The notes below the pieces were generated by a model that saw only the letters and a program-made list of their open reading frames with translations, searched no databases and was not told where the DNA came from. Both the position numbers and the translations under genes were made by a program. A DNA stretch of 64,000 bases from Monarcha castaneiventris obscurior (lineage: Eukaryota; Chordata; Aves; Passeriformes; Monarchidae), in NCBI GenBank assembly GCA_026261815.1, contig JAMPIT010000434.1, forward strand, positions 15,559,001 through 15,623,000, in the 5' to 3' direction. Shown in pieces: positions 26,507-36,928 of this stretch; the stretch's first letter is position 1; each line of letters opens with the position of its first letter.

Positions 26507-29488
26507 CAACCAAACCACTGAACACTCAAACCATTTTTGACCAAGAAGCTAAAAGTGAAATTCTTAGCCCCCCCAGTCAATAGAGTAAAACACCCTAGAT
26601 TTTTTTGTAGCATATACAAGCCTGGTCTCAGATGTCTCTTTGACTAAGTTCACAAAACTTACTGCTTCCATAAATTTCTTAAAAGTCATGCTAAAAAAGC
26701 TGACAGTGTATCAATACATACAAAAATCCTTTCCTTACAGATTTTAGCAACCACTACAGACTGATCCCTCCACATGAGTTCTGTTTGTCCCTCTTTATTA
26801 ACATTGCTTTCACTGGGAAAACCCTTTTACAAGCTGTGTACACGTGAACCTGGTGAGATTATGACCCTTGCCATCAGTGTAAATTTCTACCAGATGCTTC
26901 ACTGGGTCTGACAACATCAGCAAATAGTCACAATTTGTTGGTTTTTTCCCTTGGAGAAGCAAGCAAAATAGATGTTTCTCTCCACTTTTCAATGCTCTAA
27001 TCTGAACCACAACCTAGAAATTGTGCAATTGGGCAAGTAGATAGCAGGTTAACTTGTGAAGATCCTTTTTATCCCTTAACAGGAAAGCTAAAAGAGCAGG
27101 AAATTCTGACTTGATATGGCTTATTGAAATGGAAGCAGGTACAAAAAGGCACTAGAGAAACATGGCACCTAGACTTACCAAAACTATTTAAACAAAAGTT
27201 TTCACACTGATGAAAACTCTTCAGAATTTGAGATCAATAGGGGAATTCTGGAAATTAATTGCAACACCAGTTTGTCTTATGACAGCACAATGATCTTTCA
27301 GCCACGGCCATCATGTCTGCCAAATACTTGAACTCCTCTCTCTGCCATTCCTCTGCCCTTTCAAATACAAAACAACTTTTCACAGCCTGTTGTACGTTTC
27401 TGCAAAAAGCATAACCACAGGAATCTTACACATTGTGTAACTCCTCACAGATAGTCTTCTGCAAGATTATTATCTCAATATGATTAAACCTCCTCTTACA
27501 TTGTCATTAGCTGTCATATCTCCAGGATATTTATCTCTGCAAGCAGTCAGGAGGCTGCTGGTTACTCTGTAGGCAGTGCTTGGATTGTATGTCATATACT
27601 GATTGCAGGACAGTTGCTTTACATGACTCACTTGTGAGCAGAGTCACTGTTGCATTTAGTCACATGTACCATCATTTAAGGGAATGCCAGAGATTTGAGC
27701 CCAGGGTTTAAAATTAAGTATGTTGGAAGTTAAAACTACACGTAAGAGTACAAATATTAACAGGTTTTAAGCTCTATTTAGTAGGATATGAGTCCTCGAG
27801 TCTTGGACTTTACTAACAAAACATTATTTTGCATAGGCTGTCATTTCTTTCATGAGAAAAAAAAAAGCAGCTTTGCAAAAATTGTTTTATTCAATTTTTT
27901 CAGATTTTCAGCTGTTAGCCTGGTTATTTACATGTCAGACTTTCCAGAGGAGAAAGTTTTAAAATTTTACCCTGGAAGTAGAGGCATAAGCACTTCAGGC
28001 TGCTTGGTTCCCTGCAGGTTTTTTTTTTACTGCAAGAAAAGCAGTAAAAGTACTGTAAGAGCCCATATATGAAGAGCTGGGTACCACAGAGCAAATTATG
28101 TGGGGTCCTATGGCCACACTACTAACTTAGAAACCTTCAAAAATGTCAAGTTTCTTGCACTGAACAAGTTCAAGATGTTAATCCTAAGCAACAAATTTCT
28201 TCCAGAGAAGTCCCATATCAGAGAATCTGCAACTAAGTTTATAAAAGGCTGACAAATTAATCCAACATAATTTAAGTACATCTAATTACATTCCTCAAGC
28301 CTTCTTTCCCCATATTTCTCCCGAGCATATTCACTTTGGTATTCAGCACAGCCAAACTGGCATTGTGCATATAGGAAATACTATGTGTATCACATAATTG
28401 CTTTCCATAATGCCCATTAAAATTTCTGGGCCACTGATGTCTAAGACAATTATTTACTGAGTTGGTTAAAGTTACTAATTTAACAAATACTCTCAGTTTT
28501 GAAACTGGAGAAGTAACTGCTGCTTTTTTCTAGAACCTGTAAGTGCAGTTCTGCACTTAAAACTGTCCTCAGTCCAGCTGCAGATTCTGTGAGTTTGGCT
28601 TCTTCATACATCTGGAGAGAAAAAAAATAAATATGCCTTCTATCTCAAAAAATCCATCTTAGAAATTTTGACTCGTCACTGAAACTGTTGAAGCTGGTCC
28701 TTTTTTACAAACATGATTCCCCATACTATGTTTGGTTCAAACCACGAAGGAGTTCAGAAAGACTGCAAAGTGTAGGGAACATTATTTTGTTCATCACAGC
28801 ACAAGGAGTGTTTTATCACTTGCAGTTACCCTCTCTTTCTTTTATGTGATACTCCCTCGGCCAGCGTGTAGGTGCAAATATTCCCTCACTTCCTCCTTTA
28901 AGCACACACTTTGTGACAAATTATTTATAAACCATAGCCTCTACTTTCACGTTCTGCTTCCTCTGGAAAAGCAGAGATTCGACTTTTCCCAGTTATCTTC
29001 TGCAGTAATTCTTCACTAAACTTAAAGTACTCCAGGACATCGGGAAGCTTGTTGAAACTGGACTTCTAGAGTACAGCCCTATTGCAACCACTCCCTTAAC
29101 CTATGAGTTGGAATGATCGGAACACTGGAAAAGCAGGTTAGACCCCAAAGTAATCTAGTAAAGTCTTTCCAAAAAGTGCATGACATACGGTTGAATTCTA
29201 GAAGAATTTTCCTTGTGTTACACGCTGGACAGGGGTAAGATGAAATATCATCTTTTAAACGGACACAGAAGATATGCAGCCAACCCCATTGTTAAAAAAA
29301 CCAAACAGAGCCACGCCACAGGGAAGGAGGGGACTGTCGTTCACCTGCGGTCACACCGGGATCGCCCGGCACTGCTTCCCCGCGTCCCAGCGGCAGCAGG
29401 TGCCCAGCTGCCGGGCGGCTCCGTGTGGCAGCGGCTCCGGCGCCCTGCAGGCAGCGCAGGCGGGAGGCGAGGGCAGACCCACGGGGGG

Positions 29489-30760
29489 ATGCGGTGCTTG
29501 GAGCGGGCACCGCGGCGGCGCTGGGGGCTGCTGCTCGGGCCGCTGGCGCTGCTCGCCGCCGCCCTGGCGCTGCGCGGCACCGCCCGCCCCGGTCCCGCCG
29601 ACCCCTCCCGCCTCTACCGGGCGCTGGAGCTCTCCCCCGGCCGCAGCATCAACTGCTCGGGGGTCGTCCGCGGGGACCAGACGGCTATCCAGGAGGCGCA
29701 GCTCAGCAACCTGGAAGTGGCGAACAGAAACGCTTCGCTGACGCCCGGCGAGTACCTGAACATGACGAGGGACTGCAGAGCCTTCAAGGAGACCCGGCGC
29801 TACATCGAGTTCCCGCTCAGCCAGGACGAGGAGAAGTTTCCCATCGCCTACTCCATGGTGATCCACAACAAAATCGACATGTTCGAGCGGCTCCTGCGGT
29901 CTCTTTACGCCCCCCAGAATGTCTACTGCGTCCATGTGGACAGCAAAGCCCCGGCCGCCTTCCAGGAGGCCGTGCGGGCCATCGCTGCCTGCTTCCCCAA
30001 CGTGTTCGTGGCCAGCCGCCTGGAAACCGTGGTCTATGCCGCCTGGTCCCGGCTGCAGGCCGACCTCAACTGCATGCAGGACCTGCTGCAGAGCCCCGTG
30101 CCATGGCGCTACCTCATCAACACCTGCGGCACCGACTTCCCCATCAAGACCAACGCCGAGATAGTTCGGGCGCTGCAGGTGCTGCAGGGCCAGAATAGCC
30201 TGGAGTCGGAGAAGCCCTCAGCCGCCAAGCAGCAGCGCTGGCAGTACCACCACGAGGTGGGGAAGGCCATCTTCCGCACTGCCCAGAAGAAACTGCCGCC
30301 ACCCCACAGCTACCCCATGTTCACGGGCAACGCGTACATCGTGGTCACACGGGACTTCGTGCAGTACATCTTCGAGAACCCCACGGCACAAAAGTTCCTC
30401 GAGTGGTCCAAGGACACCTACAGCCCTGACGAGCACGTCTGGGCCACCCTGAACCGCATGCCGGGCGTCCCGGGGGCCATGCCTCACAGCGACAAGTTCC
30501 AGCTCTCGGACATGAACGCCCTTCCCCGCCTGGTCAAGTGGCAGTACCTGGAGGGGGACATCAGCAAGGGCGCACCCTACCCGCCCTGCACCGGCCGTCA
30601 CCAGCGCGCCGTCTGCGTCTACGGGGTGGGCGACGTGCCCTGGATGTTGCAGCAGCACCACCTCTTGGCCAACAAGTTCGACCCCGACATGGACGATGCG
30701 GCCGTCCAGTGCCTCGAGGAGTACCTGCGCCACAAGGCCCTGTACGGCCGAGGGCTCTGA
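29489..30760 (+). CDS. GCNT3: Mucin-type core 2/4/I beta-1,6-N-acetylglucosaminyltransferase (GCNT3)
   Basis: The single-exon frame encodes 423 residues. Family knowledge: GCNT3 (C2GnT-M) transfers GlcNAc from UDP-GlcNAc in beta-1,6 linkage to make core 2, core 4 and I branches on O-glycans in the Golgi. Seen: a short basic tail (residues 1-11), one hydrophobic signal anchor (about 12-28), then the GT14 catalytic domain. Motifs include NCSGVVRGD (55-63), [12 protein letters not shown] (115-126), [10 protein letters not shown] (211-220) and [10 protein letters not shown] (312-321). The presumed catalytic Glu is E315. R373 and K396 match the basic pair that replaces metal in this family. Nine luminal cysteines (56, 96, 147, 168, 195, 213, 367, 376, 408) match the nine of mouse C2GnT-I, so four disulfides and free C213 are inferred. 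Sequons lie at N55, N81 and N91. The motif pattern fits GCNT3 rather than GCNT1. Human GCNT3 is 438 residues, so this N-terminus is shorter. The start was chosen because it puts the anchor near the N-terminus. The frame is also open upstream to ATG 29240. Confidence 0.96.
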   Translation: MRCLERAPRRRWGLLLGPLALLAAALALRGTARPGPADPSRLYRALELSPGRSINCSGVVRGDQTAIQEAQLSNLEVANRNASLTPGEYLNMTRDCRAFKETRRYIEFPLSQDEEKFPIAYSMVIHNKIDMFERLLRSLYAPQNVYCVHVDSKAPAAFQEAVRAIAACFPNVFVASRLETVVYAAWSRLQADLNCMQDLLQSPVPWRYLINTCGTDFPIKTNAEIVRALQVLQGQNSLESEKPSAAKQQRWQYHHEVGKAIFRTAQKKLPPPHSYPMFTGNAYIVVTRDFVQYIFENPTAQKFLEWSKDTYSPDEHVWATLNRMPGVPGAMPHSDKFQLSDMNALPRLVKWQYLEGDISKGAPYPPCTGRHQRAVCVYGVGDVPWMLQQHHLLANKFDPDMDDAAVQCLEEYLRHKALYGRGL

Positions 30761-30932
30761 GGGGGAGTCGCGGAGACCCTGGCGAGCCTTCTGTGGGCGA
30801 GTCCAGCCGACGGCGCCTCGAGGACAGCGGGAGGGGATCCCCTTGTCCCCTGAGGGGCGGAAGCCTCGGCGCGGCCCCGAGGAGAAGCACCATGGGCGGG
30901 CGCGGGGCTGCGGCCCCGCCGAGGGCCAGAGG

Positions 30933-30966
30933 GACGGACGGACAGACGGACAGACGGACGGACAGA
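30933..30966 (+). repeat. (GACG/GACA)n short tandem repeat in the GCNT3 3' UTR
   Basis: About eight 4-bp units of GACG or GACA lie 170 bp after the GCNT3 stop codon. In the + frame the repeat reads as Thr/Asp/Gly/Arg-rich chance peptide. It is within the presumed 3' untranslated region. Confidence 0.88.
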
Positions 30967-31380
30967 GGGGGCGGCCCGGCGGAGCGGAGGCCCGGTGTGG
31001 AAGGGCGGGAAGCTCAGCCCCCCCCTGCCCTCGGCCCCCGGCGTCCCCTCACAAAGCGCGGGAGCGCCGCGCTCCCTCAGAGCGGCTGGAGGACACGGGC
31101 GGGGGCATTTTCCAGTCCCTTACGAGAGTCTCTTCGCAAAGGTGACCCCAGGGCTGCCGATTGTAGACGGGCAGGGCTGGGTCACGGGCCACGCCGCCTC
31201 CAGGTCCGGCTAGGGACGGAGCTGAAACCATGATTAATTTGCTTTTCCACAGAGCACCCAGCAGTCGCCCGCCCGTTCCTGGCACCCTCAGCGCTGCCGA
31301 GCCTGAACATCTGGCTGTTGCTTTTGCCTCACTTTAAACTTTGACTATCAAAAGCCGTTAGTCGTTAATACCCAATCTTC

Positions 31381-31386
31381 AATAAA
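31381..31386 (+). terminator. GCNT3 polyadenylation signal (AATAAA)
   Basis: A canonical AATAAA occurs 620 bp after the stop codon, at the point where GC-rich sequence has given way to AT-rich sequence. It is the first AATAAA after the stop that I see on this strand, so the transcript probably ends near 31400-31410. No experimental evidence is available here. Confidence 0.7.
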
Positions 31387-31419
31387 ATCCAAGATACTAA
31401 AATAGCGCTTCGGTATTCT

Positions 31420-34400
31420 ATGTCCTCTGAGGAGAGTGGTTTGCCCTCATGAGCAGAGCATTATACCAGTTAACCCTTTAGGCACCCACTTCTCCGTCTG
31501 AAACACAGGCAGAGGGATGCACACAATGGTGTGCAAACCCACATTTTCTAAGATCAGTATCTCTCTTCTCCCTCCACCCTCCCCCCCCCCCCAAGATATT
31601 TTGGTGATATTTCAATACTGTAATTACCATATCCAGTAATGGCCAATGAACGAACCAGTCATCCAACACATTGTTTTCTTAAGTTTCTAGAAGTTGAAAG
31701 AAAGATTTGTGAACTTCTATATTTCACCCACATGTGTTTTTCTCACCTCAGATTAAAACTAGCCACTTCCCATGGATCCAACAGCTTTTCACTACCTGTA
31801 ATGCTAAAGGGATTAGTGCCATTGTCTTTATATATTAAAAAAAAAAACCAAAAAACCAAAAAACAAGTAACTTTCTTCTAAGTAAACTTTTTTTCTTATA
31901 AATTTAAGGTCTACAGTGGAGAATTAACATTACACAAAGAACATCTGAAGCAATTCCGTAACACCAGGCTAAGTTTAGATGAAGTTATGACTGCAGTCAC
32001 ACAGATCTTAAAACATTCATTTAAACAGAATGAGAAGATGAAGCAACTGACTCAAAAAGGTGCGTCACTGCAATTTTGTTAGATATTTTAAAGTGAACGT
32101 GGTTGTAAAATAGTGAATTTTAAAATGCCATGGTGATTTCACAGCAAACATTATAGACAACAACTCCACGTACTGACAAGAAAAGTTCTCAAACAGAAAT
32201 ACCCAATGTACCACTGGGCATTTGTTTATGCAAAAAGAGCAAATAAAGTAATAGGGTTACTGATCCTGGAGGGAACTGTTTCAAATCTAGGTAAGCAGAC
32301 ACCTGCTAAAGAGATTAAAAGCTTTATGCTAACCTGATAGAAACACAACTTTTAAAAATGCTTTCAGCAGCAAATTCAACATTAAATAGAAATTATCTCC
32401 ATGCCTAGTACATCCTTTTAGAATGAACAAAACTTCTCTGATGATTTAGGTTAAGAATTCAGGTCTCCCACCATAGAAGACTGCATTGAACCACTACTGC
32501 CTAACCTGATTTTGCTTGTTAGAACTCTTTCACTTACTTTAAGTTAATACATATTAGCTCAACATGTAAACTAGTGCCAAGGGGTTCACTGGGGGACTGG
32601 AATACATTCAATTTTCTGTACTGAAACAGGCAGAGAAGGGTCACTGTTTATAACTGTGACAAAGCATTGTCTTTTTCCCTTGGAAAATAGAGGAAAAATA
32701 TGCATATTCATGGAGACAAAAAAATCCCCATACTTACCAGTTCCAAGGAATTGCATCAAAACAAAACCCATGTCTGTAAGAACTAAATCATTTATTTCTC
32801 AAGGTGTTTGGGGGCTGGAAGAGATCCCAGCTTGAAATAGTGGAAGATTATTCAATAGAGGGGCCTCTCTATTACTTTGCAAATGTACCTGTAGAGAAAG
32901 ATACGTACTTACAAGTTACTTACAGACTTGTCAACAGTAATTTTTATCCCCTTTACTTTGTAAATGTTTAACTTCTGGAGCTGTTCCTTCTCTCAGAAAC
33001 AAGAAGTATTGCTTGTATACACTATTGTAATAACAGTGTTTCATCTATTATTGACAGACACAAAAATGTCAGAGATCGAGAGACAGAAACAAGGATTTAG
33101 ATTGGGGGTGGAAAGTCCCACTTAAATCTGTTCCACGGTCAGTCTTCTAGCAAAGTCAAAATATTTTTTCTTTTAATGTTATTCACTGCAATCTTTGCCC
33201 TTTCTGCTTAGACCTGAAGACAGAGAATCTAAGCATTTATCCAGATTTAAAAGAGCTTGCCCAAAGAATATGAAGGCATCAAGGGAAGGCAGCATACCAA
33301 CAAACCAGCTTGGCAACTCACTAGGAGGGACAGCAGTTACCTAACACCACATCCTAGGCAGCCCTCCCGTTCAGAGAGATGATTGCTTTGGATGAAAATG
33401 ACTGTTCTGGTGTTACTACCTGCAGAGGTAAACAACTTGTAAACCTCGACATCCAGTTTTCTTGATCCAAAGGAAATTTCCTGTTTCTGATGGTGTTACT
33501 ACTCAGAATTCCTCTCAGATGATTTGGTTGCAGGCTATCTTGTGCAAATTTATTTTCAGCTCACTTCCTTTTAATATAGTGAGAAAGAATGAGCCTACTC
33601 CCAAAGGCGAAAGGTGAACTAAGACAAAAAGATTCCTACAAAGGAATGTTCTCAGCATGTCCTCTTTCAAAGACATTAGAAATGCCATGAGTGCAGTCAC
33701 ATGTCAAAACAATGATACATCTCCTTACCATTAGAAAAATCACCTGGCAGTAAAAACCACCACTCAACTCTAATACAGAACTTTGCCTTCCAGAGATCTG
33801 TCTTAGAAAGCTGGCAACAGAGCACAGAGAAATCATGGAACTTGCCACAATTAGTTGCAGAACTGAAAAAAGAATGAACTTGGAATAGAGTAGGACCCGC
33901 TCTAGCCCAAAGTAGCAGTAACACTAGGATTATAGGATCACCTCCAGAAGTAGGTTAAACCCCATATGAAATTCATCAGTAAAATCATGGGCTGTCCAAC
34001 TGGAAGTCATATGAGAAATATTAACTTTGTGCAGTAAAAATTACTTCTGACACTTCTGTCTACAATCAGTTGTTAACTAACAACCTGAACTCTAAATAAG
34101 CCACCACTGGTTTAAGGAGGAAATATGCTGCAAATTTACTTTTCAAGAAATGCATGGGTGGAAGATGAAACTGTAATTCTGAAATTTAATAACAGATTTT
34201 TCTGGTTTAAACCTGGCTTTAAATTATGTTTTATTTCCAAGTGGTTTTCACTTTATTTGTACAAGAACAGTATGAGGTGCATCTGGCCTATTACATACAC
34301 AACAGCCCCATGAACAGTTCTTTTTAACTTTAGGAGGCTCTATTTCCTTCTTGCTTTGCATTCAATACTTTATATGATTATCTCCAAGATGCCCTATAAT

Positions 34401-35734
34401 AAAGAGATGGGTCAATGAAAATGAATTTGGAGGAAAACAGGTCATAAATTCTAAAGAAACAAAAAAGTAAACATGAACCATATGAACACAATGCCAATAA
34501 AGTATTTGCAGTCATGAGTAGATTCAGGGAGCATGGTTAGGGTGTTCTTTTTCTTCTGACTGCAACAGCAATGACCGTAAAATGCTAACTAGACTCTCAG
34601 TGAACTATTTTCCACTTCCTTGAAGGATGCAGGTGCTTTTAGCACAAGATGCAAACCAAAATATTAAAAGATCTGTAAACTACTACATCCTAAGCCATAA
34701 TGGCTAATCCTAACAAAGACCACCCTTTAGGTTACAGTGAAGAAAAAGTTCACATCTCCCAGTACAGTCTTACTGAAGTGCTTTGTAACATGCTCCTACT
34801 TTTCCTCCCCATCCCTAAGTTTTAGACTACAGAAAAGCAAACCCAGGTCAGTAGGACCTTGACTGAAAGCCTATCCCCTAAGCTGCCAAGATCCTTAAAC
34901 ACAATTATCTGTGCTTTGAGTAATTCTCTACCTCACTGTGCCTAGTCACTGTGCAAAGGTACATAATGATCCCAATTAAACTTGTCTTCTGGAAATTCAT
35001 CATAAACTCTTCCCGCTCTGCACTTTAATTTGTGCCTCTCTGATAACATTTGAATTCAGGTATTGACACCCCTGACTGAGCAAACAGCTTACATCAGATA
35101 ACATCCTGGTCTGCACACCTATGGAATTGACAAAATCCTTTTTCTTGGAAACCATGTTTAAACAGGCAGTCATCCACAGCCAATTCTGTATTGGTGTTTA
35201 TTCTTTCCTTCACTTTCTTTAAGTTAATTTATTTTTTAAATAGAAACATCTATTCCAGTTCAATGTAAAGGCACAAAGGTGTATTTTACTTTCTGCTGCT
35301 GAGAAGTGGAAGCAATCGTGACCTTTCTGAAGAAAAACAATTATATAACCAAATAAATTAAAAAGTCCATAACACTACAGGCAAAGAAGAACATAATATG
35401 CAGCAGCGTGCTGATGCTCTAGCAAGTGAAATGATGTGTATTCCACTGGATGTTACAACAGATTAGTATAACAAAAATGCAGTTGATGCTTTTAAAGTTC
35501 AATCTTTCAAGACCACAAAGTACGTTAATCCATGAACTTGGCAGGATTAGCTGAAATTCAAACACAAAAAATAGCAAGTGGCAAGAAAGTTACGGAGAGC
35601 AAAGCAACAAAAAGCAAAACAATGCTGGCACCAGATCCCTAACTTCCCTTTGCTCCCTGCTCCTTCAGAGAACTGAAACAACCTCCACAGAAGGAGCAGA
35701 TCCAGGACCTGGACAAACACCACCCCAGAAATAC
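31420..35734. other. Spacer between convergent GCNT3 and GTF2A2
   Basis: AT-rich sequence with no recognised gene. A C12 run lies at 31581-31592 and an A-rich stretch near 31840. Short frames on both strands have no domain signal. Confidence 0.6.
31581..31592 (+). repeat. Poly(C) run of 12
   Basis: An uninterrupted C12 tract follows the pyrimidine stretch CTTCTCCCTCCACCCT, just past the end of GCNT3. Confidence 0.9.
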
Positions 35735-36000
35735 GGTTAAAGCCTGGAGTGACAGGACAAGGAGGAATGACTTCAAACTGAGAGTAGGTTTAGATAACAG
35801 GAAGAAATTCTTCCCTGTGAGGGTGATGAGATAGCAGAACAGAGAAGCTGTGGCTGCCCCATCCCTGGAAGTCCTCAAGGCCAGATTGGATGGGGCTTGG
35901 AGCATCCTGAGATAATGCAAAGTGTCCCTGCCCATGGCACGGGGCTGGAATGAGATCATCCTAAAGGTCCTTTACAACCCTGGTCATTCTATGATTCCAA
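35735..36000 (+). mobile_element. CR1 LINE 3' fragment, sense
   Basis: Landmarks in order: AAGCCTGGAGTGACAGGACA, GAAGAAATTCTTCCCTGTGA, GAAGTCCTCAAGGCCAGATT, ATGGGGCTTGGAGCATCCTG and the tail GGTCATTCTATGATTCCA. It lies about 650 bp beyond the GTF2A2 polyadenylation site, so it is intergenic and antisense to GTF2A2. Confidence 0.93.
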
Positions 36001-36640
36001 TGCACACTTAATTGGAACAAAATAAAAGATATAATTATTTGCATTACAAGAGAGTCCAAAGGCTACTGAGAACTCGAGATGGAGAAGCTTGTCTAAAGAC
36101 AGGAAGAGATTACAAGTACTTGGAGGTAGAAAGAGCAAATTTTTATACTTCTATTGGTTGAAATTTAGTTTATCACATGATTATTAGAGAACAAAAAAAG
36201 TTTAAACCTAGAAGACTGTAAATGTAGAACAAGAGAAAACCATGGTACAAATACACATTTGCATCCTTTAAGATAAAAACAGACACTTATTGTCCTGTTG
36301 AAATAAAAGCAACTGTCTGTTCTTTTGGTTTCAGAAATGGTTACTTACCAATCTGCAGTGTGCAGCAAAGGGCACGTAGCAGAGCTATTTATAGAGAGAA
36401 AGAAGCAGTCACAAACACACAAACATGCTGCCCAGCACGAGCTGCTAAGCTTTTGCTGATGTCCTCCTCCATCATTCTGGAACAGCCATTTCTTGCAATA
36501 CTTAACAGTGCAACCACACTTGGAACCCTATAACTGAAAGACTTTTTCATTTGCAACATTTCTCTAAACACACTTAGAAAATTTTGGGAAAACATGGTAT
36601 GTTAATGTTAGTTTCTAAACAAAGTTTTCCGATGATCACA
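36001..36640. other. Downstream flank of GTF2A2
   Basis: AT-rich sequence with no recognised feature. Confidence 0.6.
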
Positions 36641-36664
36641 CTTTCAAAAGTTTTTAAATAAAAG

Positions 36665-36670
36665 TTTATT
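36665..36670 (-). terminator. GTF2A2 polyadenylation signal (AATAAA on minus strand)
   Basis: TTTATT on the + strand reads AATAAA on the minus strand, 259 bp after the GTF2A2 stop codon. About 30-40 nt further along the transcript the sequence AAAGTGTGATC gives a GU-rich downstream element. Cleavage is therefore expected near 36645-36655. Confidence 0.75.
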
Positions 36671-36928
36671 ACAGAAATTATTTTGAACAAAAAAAGACAA
36701 CAGTATCTCTTGTAATTTAAAAAAAAGGTAACATTGTATTCATGCCCTATAAGGTGAACTGAAGAAATGCTACAGGTATTTCTTCCGCTGTCATTCTGTG
36801 ATGCTTTCTAGTATGGATTAACTCACATCTGCATCACAAAAATTGAGTATGATCAGTCCCTTTCCATGCTTCTCTCCAGAAAGTGCTGCATATTAACAGA
36901 AAATATTGCAGACAAACCACAGGTCTAT

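Larger units (their letters stand above)
25501..29212. other. AT-rich intergenic DNA upstream of GCNT3
   Basis: No coding sequence was recognised. A purine tract and an A-rich tract at 26.4-26.5 kb are listed separately. Any GCNT3 promoter or untranslated first exon would lie here or further upstream. I see no convincing TATA element or CpG island before about 29.33 kb. Confidence 0.5.
29330..31230. other. GC-rich, CpG-rich island containing all of GCNT3
   Basis: Base composition changes abruptly from AT-rich to very GC-rich at about 29.33 kb and back at about 31.23 kb, with CpG dinucleotides dense throughout. The island covers the whole GCNT3 coding region and most of its 3' untranslated region rather than only a promoter. 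In birds, intronless coding exons often show very high third-position GC, which fits. Whether it also acts as a promoter island cannot be told from the sequence. Confidence 0.8.

Noticed and set aside
26323..26619. Pro/Ser/Leu-rich frame on the minus strand
   Set aside because: Produced entirely by the polypurine and A-rich low-complexity tracts.
29274..31233. Multiple 100-257-codon frames on both strands around GCNT3
   Set aside because: Alternative-frame shadows of the GC-rich GCNT3 exon and its UTR; none resembles a protein family.
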